Below are positions 1-5,453 of a stretch of DNA of 8,044 nucleotides, one piece after another. The translations under genes and the position numbers were made by a program. The stretch is from contig CALCHE010000044.1 in assembly GCA_937901145.1 (NCBI GenBank), positions 1-8,044 on the forward strand, read 5' to 3'. Below the pieces are notes generated by a model. That model worked only from the letters and a program-made list of their open reading frames with translations. It did not search any database and was not told where the DNA came from. Origin of the DNA: an uncultured Clostridia bacterium (lineage in GTDB: Bacteria; Bacillota; Clostridia; Oscillospirales; Acutalibacteraceae). Positions within the stretch are counted from its first letter, which is position 1, and each line of letters starts with the position of its first letter.

Positions 1-1
1 G

Positions 2-109
2 AGGCTTTTGGCAATGATGCGGGGATTTTTGTTCGAGAAACAAATACTTCCTTATGGGGTGGCGGCGTACCTCTGTGCCGTATTTTTTTTCATATTTATT
101 TTCAGCTAA
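2..109 (+). CDS. C-terminal tail of a membrane protein (partial)
   Basis: An open frame runs in from the window edge for 35 codons to the TAA at 107-109. The last residues are strongly hydrophobic (AAYLCAVFFFIFIFS), which looks like a final transmembrane helix ending within a few residues of the C-terminus. Ahead of it is a basic/aromatic stretch (RLLAMMRGFLFEKQILPYG) that would suit a cytoplasmic or interfacial loop. The other two forward frames look less protein-like, and one hits a stop after four codons. The family cannot be recognised from so short a tail. No clear terminator follows it. Confidence 0.5.
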   Translation, partial: RLLAMMRGFLFEKQILPYGVAAYLCAVFFFIFIFS

Positions 110-151
110 CCGTCATAATTCAAGTTTGAAAGTTTTTATTTAATCATTTTC

Positions 152-181
152 TTGCATAACAGGTAATATACCGTCAATAAT
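152..181 (+). promoter_or_regulatory. Possible sigma-A promoter for the small lipoprotein gene
   Basis: TTGCAT (152-157) and AATAAT (176-181) are separated by 18 bases, and the region is AT-rich. The match is moderate and the spacing slightly long. It is the best candidate seen in the 148-base gap before the gene starting at 258. Confidence 0.35.
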
Positions 182-198
182 AAGCATAAGGTTATACC

Positions 199-221
199 GA
201 GAGAAAAAAGTCTGTTCTCTC
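199..221 (+). other. Hairpin in the 5' leader of the lipoprotein gene
   Basis: GAGAGAA (199-205) and TTCTCTC (215-221) form a perfect 7-bp stem around a 9-base loop. It lies 24 bases before the ribosome binding site and is not followed by a T run, so it does not look like a terminator. It could stabilise the mRNA or be a regulatory site; its role is unknown. Confidence 0.35.
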
Positions 222-257
222 AGTTAAACATAAACAATGATAAAAGGAGAATTCTCT

Positions 258-557
258 ATGAAAAAATTTTTAGTCCTTGCAGTTGTTTCTCTGCTCATTC
301 TTTCTGTTTTCGTCGCCTGTGGCGGTGGAGAAATGAAGGATGATATGACCACTATGATGGACGATGTGACCTCTATGATGGATGCTATGACCAGTGAAGG
401 CAGAGGAGAGGTCACTGAAGACAAAACAACAGAAGAAACTACCGTGGAAGAGCTTACAGACGAAATAACCACCGACGAAACTACCGATAAGCTCGAAGAA
501 GACATTACCGAAGCCGAAAGCAAGGCAAAAAATATCCTGGACGATATAACAGAATAA
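258..557 (+). CDS. Small acidic putative lipoprotein with heptad repeats
   Basis: The product is 99 residues. The start at 258 is chosen over an in-frame upstream ATG at 237 because AGGAG (245-249) lies 8 bases before it and because it gives a classic signal peptide: MKK, a hydrophobic core at residues 4-20, then Ala20-Cys21 followed by GGG. Cys21 is a plausible lipidation site, although Phe at -3 is not the usual Leu. The mature part is extremely acidic, with no aromatic residue, and is dominated by Thr, Asp, Glu and Met. Residues 28-48 are three 7-residue repeats (DDMTTMM, DDVTSMM, DAMTSEG), encoded by a 21-base tandem repeat. Residues 50-99 are a Thr/Glu/Asp run with the look of a helical or disordered spacer. 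No family is recognised. It may be a surface-anchored spacer or cation-binding protein, but that is a guess. It stands alone between its own leader and a terminator. Confidence 0.8.
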   Translation: MKKFLVLAVVSLLILSVFVACGGGEMKDDMTTMMDDVTSMMDAMTSEGRGEVTEDKTTEETTVEELTDEITTDETTDKLEEDITEAESKAKNILDDITE

Positions 558-561
558 AAAT

Positions 562-593
562 AAAGACGGATGGAACAGCCACCCGTCTTTTTT
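562..593. terminator. Bidirectional intrinsic terminator between convergent genes
   Basis: AAAGACGG (562-569) pairs with CCGTCTTT (583-590). The inner part TGG/CCA extends the stem past one A/C mismatch, around an AACAG loop. A T run follows on the plus strand (588-593), and on the minus strand the stem is followed by TTTATTTTTAT. It therefore can end both the lipoprotein transcript and the convergent PAP2 transcript. Confidence 0.85.
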
Positions 594-606
594 ACATTAT
601 TAAAGC

Positions 607-1335
607 TTACGCGTCCTTTTTCTTCTGAAAGCGTGAGAACACCTTGTCAAAAATATTGTCCACGATGGGGAAAACAAACTTCGCAATAAGCACACCGATG
701 AGGGCATATACCACACTGACCACAGCAGCAGCGATAACATCTGAGCAATAATGAACCTCTACATAAATTCTGGTAAAGCCCATAATTGCAGCGAAAACTG
801 TAAGGGGAATACCGAATTTTCTGTTATACCATAAAACTGCGATAGCCGCTGCAAAGGCAGAGGAGGTATGACCTGAAGGGAAGGAGAAGCTGGTAAGCTT
901 TTCCACGAAATTCGGATAAGAATAAACCGATGTCCATTTTTCTGCCATTTCGGGATAGGCCTCTTTGAGTGCGGTAATCTTTTCTACCATAATTTCCCAT
1001 TTGTCGAGTCTGCCCTTGTCGATAAAGGCCTGCTTATCAGCTAAAAGAGCATCAAGGTCGAAAATGTAGAAGGGTCTCACTCTTTCAAAGATTTCTTTAA
1101 GCACGAGATTATTACAGATAACCATAACAACCAGTGCCACGAGAACAGCAAAGCCTACCTTTCGGTATTTTTTCGTGAGTAAAAGTACGATGCCCATAGC
1201 GATGAAAATAATACCCTCATCACCAAGAGTTGTGATAATGACCATAAGTGTGGTAAGGAAGGAGCTGTGTATGCTCTGTACCCACTCAAAAACGCTAAGG
1301 TCAAAACCTAAAAATGAATTGAAGATTGCGTCCAT
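607..1335 (-). CDS. PAP2-family membrane phosphatase
   Basis: The 242-residue integral membrane protein carries the complete PAP2/acid phosphatase signature: KX6RP at Lys80-Arg87-Pro88 (KEIFERVRP), PSGH at 153-156 and RX5HX3D at Arg189-His195-Asp199. Family members dephosphorylate lipid phosphates or pyrophosphates such as phosphatidic acid or undecaprenyl pyrophosphate at the outer face of the membrane. Which substrate applies here cannot be told. Hydrophobic segments lie near 27-53, 60-78, 157-187 and 200-224. Between the first two motifs is a charged, mostly helical stretch of about 55 residues (95-150), which is somewhat long. The start has AAGGA about 8 bases upstream. It lies 57 bases downstream of the phosphoesterase gene on the same strand and probably shares its transcript. 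The C-terminus is basic (FQKKKDA). Confidence 0.9.
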   Translation of the reverse strand: MDAIFNSFLGFDLSVFEWVQSIHSSFLTTLMVIITTLGDEGIIFIAMGIVLLLTKKYRKVGFAVLVALVVMVICNNLVLKEIFERVRPFYIFDLDALLADKQAFIDKGRLDKWEIMVEKITALKEAYPEMAEKWTSVYSYPNFVEKLTSFSFPSGHTSSAFAAAIAVLWYNRKFGIPLTVFAAIMGFTRIYVEVHYCSDVIAAAVVSVVYALIGVLIAKFVFPIVDNIFDKVFSRFQKKKDA

Positions 1336-1392
1336 TTCATTTCCTTCTTTCTTATGTAATATTTATATTCAGCCTATGGCTTAATACCTTAA

Positions 1393-1857
1393 TTAAACAG
1401 TTTTATTCTCTATGTCGAAGTTGCCCTTATCCGTGGTAATTATACTGTACTGACCGTTGGCCAGAGAACCGGGATTAAGATGAAAAATACCGCTGGCACC
1501 GTCATTATACGTATTCTGCACGTGAGTGTGACCGTAAAGAGCTATGTTACCTCTCACCGACATTACATGGTCCGTCAGATCCGTGAGCCATCTTTTCACA
1601 TTGTACTCGTGACCGTGACAGGCTACGAATGTAAGTCCGTCAATATATTTGTAGGCCACCGTGTCCTTCTGACTGTGATAGTCACAGTTCCCCCTTACCA
1701 TTATATGCTTTATGTGGGGATACATTTCCGCCATATCCTGTGCTTCCGTCAGACCGTCGCCTAAAAAGAAACAGAAATCCGCATCCTTTTCACTTTCAAA
1801 CATATGACGTACCTTGGTTCTGCAGCCGTGAGAATCGGAATATACGATAATTTTCAT
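1393..1857 (-). CDS. YfcE/MJ0936-type metallophosphoesterase
   Basis: The 154-residue protein is a compact calcineurin-like phosphodiesterase of the YfcE class. All metal and catalytic motifs are visible: Asp8-x-His10 (SDSHG), Gly33-Asp34 (FLGDG), Gly56-Asn57 (RGNCD), His81-Gly-His83 (ACHGHE), and Gly109-His110-Thr-His112 (GHTH), plus the late NPGS motif at 128-131. Such enzymes bind two divalent metals and cleave phosphodiester bonds, often with only model substrates known; the true substrate is unknown. In many Firmicutes a homologue sits beside the rdgB/rph genes, but here it sits with a PAP2 phosphatase. The start is supported by GGAGG 7 bases upstream. The length is normal for the family. 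Confidence 0.92.
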   Translation of the reverse strand: MKIIVYSDSHGCRTKVRHMFESEKDADFCFFLGDGLTEAQDMAEMYPHIKHIMVRGNCDYHSQKDTVAYKYIDGLTFVACHGHEYNVKRWLTDLTDHVMSVRGNIALYGHTHVQNTYNDGASGIFHLNPGSLANGQYSIITTDKGNFDIENKTV

Positions 1858-1898
1858 TCATAAACCTCCCTGCGTCTGCATAAATTTTACTGATGTAT

Positions 1899-1927
1899 AT
1901 TCTATCATAAGTCAGGTGGTTTTTCAA
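1899..1927 (-). promoter_or_regulatory. Sigma-A promoter for the phosphoesterase-PAP2 unit
   Basis: On the minus strand, TTGAAA (plus 1922-1927) and TAGAAT (plus 1899-1904) are spaced by exactly 17 bases, with a TGn extension just before the -10. Transcription would begin near 1892, leaving a leader of about 35 bases. The -35 box touches the ATG of the divergent gene at 1927, so the two divergent units are packed tightly. Confidence 0.7.
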
Positions 1928-2157
1928 TGGATAATGAAACAAAACTTTCCCCGGATCAGATTAATTCTATAAAAGATGCTCTTTCGGATAAAAGTAATCC
2001 GAAGGACATCGAAAGCATTATGGAAAAGCATCTGAATGAAAAACAGCGACAGACTGTAAAAAGCATTCTTTCCGACGAAAAGAAGCTACAGGCAATTCTG
2101 AACTCACCCTTTGCGAAAGCGTTTATGGAAAAGTATGGAGGCAAGACCAAGGAGTAA
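1927..2157 (+). CDS. Small helical protein of unknown function (cassette gene 1)
   Basis: The 76-residue product is hydrophilic, Lys/Asp/Ser-rich and predicted mostly helical, with no membrane segment or signal peptide. Its C-terminal part (ILSDEKKLQAILNSPFAKAF then MEKYGG) resembles short Clostridia hypothetical proteins that end in an ILS(D/N)-x-x-x-L-x-x-x-x-N-S-P motif; this resemblance is from memory. The start is supported by AGGTGG (1914-1919) 7 bases upstream. Only 3 bases separate it from the next gene, so the two are co-transcribed and probably translationally linked. No clear forward promoter could be picked in the 69-base divergent region. The function is unknown. Confidence 0.8.
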   Translation: MDNETKLSPDQINSIKDALSDKSNPKDIESIMEKHLNEKQRQTVKSILSDEKKLQAILNSPFAKAFMEKYGGKTKE

Positions 2158-2160
2158 ATT

Positions 2161-2553
2161 ATGGATTTAGGCTCATTGAATATGGAAAATATCGAAAATA
2201 TTCTGTCCTCAATGAGCAGTGAGGATATGGAAATGCTGTCAGGAATGGCGCAGAGTCTTTTTTCCTCTATGGGACAAAAGGAAGAGAAGGAAGAAGAAAA
2301 AAACAGCTCTCCACCTAAGGATTCCAGTCCCTTTTCTTCTTTCAATATTGACTTCGAAACCCTGAGCAGAATAATGAGTATTATGGAAAAGCTGAACAGA
2401 CAGCCCGATGACCCAAGATATAATCTTCTGCTGTCATTAAAGCCGATGCTCAGCGAAAAAAAGCAGGGAAAAATCGACGAGGCGCTCAGGATAATGTCCC
2501 TTTTATCACTTCTGCCTTTAATCGGTGAGCTGGGAGGTAACACAAACGGATAA
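2161..2553 (+). CDS. Helical protein of unknown function (cassette gene 2)
   Basis: The 130-residue product starts with an amphipathic, Met/Ser-rich helical section (1-38). A charged low-complexity linker follows (39-60, with EEKEEEK and SSPP). The C-terminal helical part (65-124) contains DDPRYNLLLSLKPMLSEKKQ, then a leucine-rich stretch. The D-P-R-x-x-L-L-x-x-L-K-P-x-L-S pattern resembles a domain in short Clostridia proteins of unknown function that occur next to a homologue of the preceding gene; this is a recollection and needs a database search. AAGGAG (2149-2154) lies 6 bases before the ATG, inside the end of the upstream gene. It has no signal peptide or transmembrane helix, so it is probably cytosolic. 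Confidence 0.8.
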   Translation: MDLGSLNMENIENILSSMSSEDMEMLSGMAQSLFSSMGQKEEKEEEKNSSPPKDSSPFSSFNIDFETLSRIMSIMEKLNRQPDDPRYNLLLSLKPMLSEKKQGKIDEALRIMSLLSLLPLIGELGGNTNG

Positions 2554-2701
2554 GTTTTTCTTTCCTCAGAAAAAAAGTGAAAGCGCTTCTTTTCCTAACA
2601 TAGACGAGGATACAGCTCTTATACTTATTCTGATACTGATTATACTGAAAGAAAAAGGAGATACACTTCTCGTTCTCGCTCTGCTGTACATTCTCTCTTG
2701 A
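2525..2701 (+). CDS. Small hydrophobic protein, cryptic start (cassette gene 3)
   Basis: An open frame between the TAA at 2519-2521 and the TGA at 2699-2701 has no ATG or TTG near its beginning. The only canonical start is GTG at 2525, which gives 58 residues, overlaps the previous gene by 29 bases and has no ribosome binding site. Alternatively, a strong GGGAGG (2532-2537) sits 8 bases before an in-frame ACG (2546), which would give a natural-looking 51-residue MDKFFFPQ... protein. The content looks real: a polar N-terminus (QKKSESASFPNIDED), then two hydrophobic runs (ALILILILIIL and TLLVLALLYIL) split by KEKGD, consistent with a membrane hairpin. Short hydrophobic proteins of this pattern accompany the two preceding genes in related bacteria, as I recall. 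The start is uncertain. Confidence 0.6.
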   Translation: MSWEVTQTDKFFFPQKKSESASFPNIDEDTALILILILIILKEKGDTLLVLALLYILS

Positions 2702-2726
2702 CAAAATTCACTTTATCTAATATTAT
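2698..2726 (+). promoter_or_regulatory. Sigma-A promoter for the TSCPD-domain gene
   Basis: A consensus TTGACA (2698-2703) and TATTAT (2721-2726) are separated by 17 bases. The -35 box overlaps the TGA stop of the preceding small ORF. The gene start at 2756 lies about 30 bases downstream of the -10. Confidence 0.8.
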
Positions 2727-2755
2727 AAATCTATCAAAACTCAGGAGGCAGAAAA

Positions 2756-3001
2756 ATGGATTATACTTTTATCCCCAAAGGGGTATGTGCCAGAAAAATA
2801 ACCTTCGATCTCGAAGGAAATACAGTAAAAAATGTCCGCTTTGCGGGTGGCTGCTCAGGCAATACACAGGGTCTCTCAGCACTGGCAGAAGGAATGGATG
2901 CCGATGAACTGATAAAGAAGCTTTCAGGTATCCGCTGTGGCTTCAAGGGTACATCCTGTCCCGATCAGCTGGCAAAAGCTGTGGCAGAAGCAAAGAAATA
3001 A
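2756..3001 (+). CDS. TSCPD-domain protein (TIGR03905-like)
   Basis: The 81-residue protein contains the signature TSCPD at 66-70 near its C-terminus. Four conserved cysteines are visible: Cys11 (GVCAR), Cys33 (GGCSGN), Cys61 (RCGFKG) and Cys68. This matches the small stand-alone TSCPD family (TIGR03905). The domain is also found at the C-terminus of some B12-dependent ribonucleotide reductases. The cysteine pattern suggests a metal or Fe-S site, but the biochemical role of the stand-alone form is not established. AGGAGG (2743-2748) lies 7 bases before the ATG. It has its own promoter and terminator, so it is a single-gene unit. The length is normal for the family. Confidence 0.9.
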   Translation: MDYTFIPKGVCARKITFDLEGNTVKNVRFAGGCSGNTQGLSALAEGMDADELIKKLSGIRCGFKGTSCPDQLAKAVAEAKK

Positions 3002-3007
3002 ACTGAT

Positions 3008-3047
3008 ATCCCGTTCAAAAGACCTTTGAGCGGGATTGCTTTATTAT
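3008..3047 (+). terminator. Intrinsic terminator after the TSCPD-domain gene
   Basis: ATCCCGTTCAAA (3008-3019) pairs with TTTGAGCGGGAT (3025-3036) over 12 bp with one G-T pair, around an AGACC loop. A T-rich tail follows (TGCTTTATTAT). It lies 7 bases after the stop codon. Confidence 0.85.
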
Positions 3048-3084
3048 AGTTTAGAGTTTATGTTTTAAGGAACTTTTCAGTTGA

Positions 3085-3450
3085 TTTGCTTCGCAGACCT
3101 GCTTTTGTTTCGACAAAAGTAGGCAAAATCATTCGTCGGATGCGAAAGCAAAAAGGTTACACTATATTTTTTATAAATCCGAAGCTTTATCGGTTGTCTG
3201 CACACCTGCCACGGTGTGCCCCTTATGAGGTACTGCTGTTTTGCGCTACTGAAAGAATGATTATGCGAAGCCGTGGTTTTGAACGGGACTACCCTAAACA
3301 TTAACATTAAATTACTACGGCAGTGGTTTATCTCCGCCGAGTTTACGAAGGCGGCCACCGAGGAAAGTATTTTCCGAGGCAAAAAGGGCGTTTTGTTTAC
3401 TTTGCCGACCGGGGCAAAGTAAAGGCCCGAGCGGCCTGAGCGTGAAAACA
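3085..3450. repeat. Hairpin-rich noncoding element, probable dispersed repeat
   Basis: This stretch has no credible gene but a dense set of stem-loops. CCTGCTTTTGT/ACAAAAGTAGG (3098-3123) has a TTCG loop. GCACACC/GGTGTGC lies at 3200-3219. GTGG...CCGCC/GGCGG...CCAC lies at 3323-3358. GGAAA/TTTCC lies at 3362-3375. TTTACTTTGCC/GGCAAAGTAAA with a short GC loop lies at about 3397-3424. The first and last hairpins, each with its inner AGTA(G/A)(G/A)CAAAA-type flank, are in inverted orientation relative to each other, as in a non-autonomous mobile or palindromic repeat. Open frames on both strands here (3086-3304 plus, 3077-3451 minus) follow the repeat and lack ribosome binding sites. Whether it is dispersed in the genome cannot be seen from one window. 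Confidence 0.5.
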
Positions 3451-3520
3451 TAAAAGTTTAATAACTGTAGATATTTTTGTAGCAGTTTTTTGTTTATGTT
3501 TCAATGAAACATTCGGTGGC

Positions 3521-3553
3521 TTTGCTTCGCAGAGTTGCTTTTGTTACGACAAA
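3521..3553. repeat. Second partial copy of the element's left end
   Basis: TTTGCTTCGCAGAnnTGCTTTTG and its continuation match positions 3085-3117 in the same orientation, with 3 differences over 33 bases. The copy stops there and runs directly into the 3561 terminator. It could be a truncated second insertion or a deletion remnant. Confidence 0.6.
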
Positions 3554-3560
3554 CACATAA

Positions 3561-3600
3561 AAAAGTCCGTTGAATCATCGACCTGACTCAACGGACTTTT
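3561..3600. terminator. Strong bidirectional terminator downstream of rlmA
   Basis: AAAAGTCCGTTGA (3561-3573) and TCAACGGACTTTT (3588-3600) form a perfect 13-bp stem around a 14-base loop. On the minus strand the stem is followed by further T residues, 39 bases after the rlmA stop. It therefore terminates rlmA and, in the other direction, any transcript from the repeat region. Confidence 0.85.
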
Positions 3601-3638
3601 GCTTTTTATTTTACTGAACAGTACACACGGTCATTAAA

Positions 3639-4436
3639 TCAATAAACGAATATGCAGAAATCCACCGTGACATCCAGCTCTTCATATTCGGAGAGCTTGG
3701 CTTTGTCCTTATCGCTCGTGCGGTAGTAGTAGGGTGTCATTTCGAAAAGAGCATTTATGTCCTCTTTCGAGGAAAGGCGAACCTTACGGGTTACCTTTCT
3801 TTTTTCTTTAAGGATGAGTTTTTCCGTTTCGGGAGGCATTTCGTCGTTTTTGTATGGTGTGTCGTAGAGAATCTCCTTAAGCTCGAAGAGATGGTTTTCA
3901 CCTGCGACGACTGTTATGAGTGTACCGCTGTCCTTCATAATTCTTCTGAATTCCTTTTCGTGGAAGGGTGCGAAAAGATGAAAGGCGATGTCAATGCTTT
4001 TATCCTTTAAGGGAATGCGGGAAAGATTAGCCACCATGTATTCACAGCCGTTTTTTCTCTTGGCGGCAAGTCGTACCATCTCCTTTGAAATGTCGAAGCC
4101 GCACATCTGACATTCTGTTGCTTCCTTGATTTTATGGGAATAGTAACCCTCACCGCAGCATATATCGAGAATCTGAGGGCAGGGGAGAGCTTTGTTTTTA
4201 ATTATGGAAATAAGCTCTTCGAGAAGTGCATCGAAGTAGCCCTTTTCGAGAAAGGATCTTCTCGAAAGTGCCATGTCTCGGTTGTCTCCGATAAGGGAGC
4301 CTTTTTTATGAGTGCCTGCTATGAGGTTCACATAGCCCTCCTTGGCTCTGTCGAAGCAGTGGTTATTGCTGCATTTAAGGCTTCTGCCATATTCCTTTAA
4401 TTCTTCGCCGCACACGGGGCAGATAATGTTGTTCAT
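3639..4436 (-). CDS. rlmA: 23S rRNA guanine-N1 methyltransferase, RlmA type
   Basis: The 265-residue protein has the two-part layout of RlmA. An N-terminal zinc knuckle uses Cys6, Cys9, Cys22 and His26 (CPVC...CSNNH). It is followed by the conserved FDRAKEGYVNL segment and the GDNRDMALSRRSFLEKGYF segment, then a Rossmann S-adenosylmethionine domain with motif I DICCGEGYY (91-99), an acidic post-I Asp115 (GFDIS) and HLFAPF at 153-158 in the motif IV place. RlmA enzymes methylate N1 of G745 or G748 in helix 35 of 23S rRNA, near the macrolide-binding exit tunnel. Gram-positive relatives (RlmA-II/TlrB) act at 748, but which site applies here is not decidable by eye. The ribosome binding site is weak (GAGTGA close to the start, with AAGGA further upstream). 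Its promoter lies within the start of the divergent protease frame, and a strong terminator follows. Confidence 0.9.
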   Translation of the reverse strand: MNNIICPVCGEELKEYGRSLKCSNNHCFDRAKEGYVNLIAGTHKKGSLIGDNRDMALSRRSFLEKGYFDALLEELISIIKNKALPCPQILDICCGEGYYSHKIKEATECQMCGFDISKEMVRLAAKRKNGCEYMVANLSRIPLKDKSIDIAFHLFAPFHEKEFRRIMKDSGTLITVVAGENHLFELKEILYDTPYKNDEMPPETEKLILKEKRKVTRKVRLSSKEDINALFEMTPYYYRTSDKDKAKLSEYEELDVTVDFCIFVY

Positions 4437-4458
4437 TTAATCACTCTTTTTCCTTTTG

Positions 4459-5379
4459 ATGAAAAGATTATATAAAAAACAGGGCAAACAGTCAAGTGAA
4501 ATGATTGTTGATAAAATAACAACGAATACAGCTGATACATTTTCGGTTACTGAAAAGAACTATGAAACGGGAGAAGAAACAATTAGAGAATTTGATAATC
4601 TCAATTCAACATATTTAAGTGAACTGCAACCCTTTGAAATTCCTCAAAGCAATCTTATTTCACCTTGTAATATTATAGGTGCTGATGATAGAACACAGAT
4701 AGAAGACACCACTATATATCCTTATTCAGCAATAGTTTATTTAGAAGTTAAATGGGGAAACGAAAAATATTGTGCAACAGCGTTTATGATTAGTAAAAAC
4801 GTTGCTATAACATCAGCTCATGCCGTCTACAACAAAGAGTTAGGTGGATTTGCAGATTCAATAAAGGCATATCCTGCAAAAAACGGATATGGATTTTGGA
4901 ACAACCCATACGGTTCATCTAAGGTAATAGCAACGGGGGTGTGTACTCAATGGGCTGAGTATATAAATAATAGTGAGGATCAAAATGCAAAATACCCTGA
5001 AGAAGATTGGGGTGCTGTTGTTTTAAAGGAGCCGTTAGGTGATGAGACCGGAACAATATCGATAAAATGTCCTACCGGAAGTGAACTGCTTAACATAAGA
5101 AATGATGAGTGTGTAAAAATATGCGGCTATCAAGAAATGGATACCATTTTACCGAAATTCTATCAGTTTGAAGCGGTAGGTAATATATCAACTTATTCCA
5201 GCGATATGATCTATTATGAATTGGATACGGTCGGAGGACAAAGCGGTTCTCCTTTGTTAAATGATGAAAATGTTGCAATCGGTGTACATTTCGGATACTA
5301 CAATGGGTATAACTGTGCGGTAAGAATGGATGAAAACATGATGTACTATTTCAATTTAGCGATAGAAGATTACAAATAA
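4459..5379 (+). CDS. V8-like glutamyl endopeptidase (S1B), start uncertain
   Basis: Read from ATG 4459 the product is 306 residues. It is a trypsin-fold serine protease of the staphylococcal V8 type, with His121 (ITSAHAVY), Asp183 (EEDWGAVVL) and Ser262 (GGQSGSPLL). The C-terminal block IGVHFGYYNGYNCAVRMDEN closely parallels the V8 block holding the S1 histidine that gives Glu specificity (here His277), so cleavage after Glu is inferred. Residues 15-85 look like a propeptide. Oddly, there is no signal peptide, no ribosome binding site before 4459 and only a weak one before the next in-frame ATG (4501), and the first 13 codons cover the rlmA promoter. The gene may start later, or be a 5'-truncated copy that has lost its leader. 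AT-rich codons (TTA, ATA, AAT) differ from neighbouring genes and suggest transfer. It is followed by a gene for an exported Ig-like protein. Confidence 0.8.
   Translation: MKRLYKKQGKQSSEMIVDKITTNTADTFSVTEKNYETGEETIREFDNLNSTYLSELQPFEIPQSNLISPCNIIGADDRTQIEDTTIYPYSAIVYLEVKWGNEKYCATAFMISKNVAITSAHAVYNKELGGFADSIKAYPAKNGYGFWNNPYGSSKVIATGVCTQWAEYINNSEDQNAKYPEEDWGAVVLKEPLGDETGTISIKCPTGSELLNIRNDECVKICGYQEMDTILPKFYQFEAVGNISTYSSDMIYYELDTVGGQSGSPLLNDENVAIGVHFGYYNGYNCAVRMDENMMYYFNLAIEDYK
4467..4495 (-). promoter_or_regulatory. Sigma-A promoter for rlmA
   Basis: On the minus strand, TTGACT (plus 4490-4495) and TATAAT (plus 4467-4472) are separated by 17 bases. The rlmA ATG lies about 30 bases beyond the -10. 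The whole promoter lies inside codons 3-13 of the divergent protease reading frame if that frame begins at 4459. Confidence 0.75.
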
Positions 5380-5386
5380 TTTTGTC

Positions 5387-5415
5387 TTGAAAAGACTTTA
5401 AAAATATGCTATAAT
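5387..5415 (+). promoter_or_regulatory. Extended -10 sigma-A promoter for the Ig-like gene
   Basis: TTGAAA (5387-5392) and a perfect TATAAT (5410-5415) are separated by 17 bases, with TGC directly before the -10. A small inverted repeat, GTCTT/AAGAC (5384-5396, loop GAA), overlaps the -35. It could be an operator or a weak terminator of the protease gene. Confidence 0.85.
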
Positions 5416-5453
5416 ATATAAAAGAAAAACATTTAACGAAAGGAAACTTAATT

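Noticed and set aside
224..523. Ser/Val-rich reverse frame opposite the lipoprotein gene
   Set aside because: Antisense of a Thr/Asp/Met repeat; the forward frame has a signal peptide and ribosome binding site.
1956..2543. 195-residue reverse frame opposite the small-gene cassette
   Set aside because: Ser/Ile/Phe-rich antisense shadow of two well-supported forward genes with good ribosome binding sites.
3086..3304. 72-residue forward frame in the repeat region
   Set aside because: No ribosome binding site, composition unlike a folded protein, and it follows the stem-loops of the repeat element.
3077..3451. 124-residue reverse frame across the same element
   Set aside because: It spans both terminal hairpins of the element. 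It reads as a fortuitous frame through a noncoding repeat, and no family is recognised.
3085..3553. CRISPR-like array
   Set aside because: Only two copies, about 400 bases apart, with no regular spacers and no cas genes.
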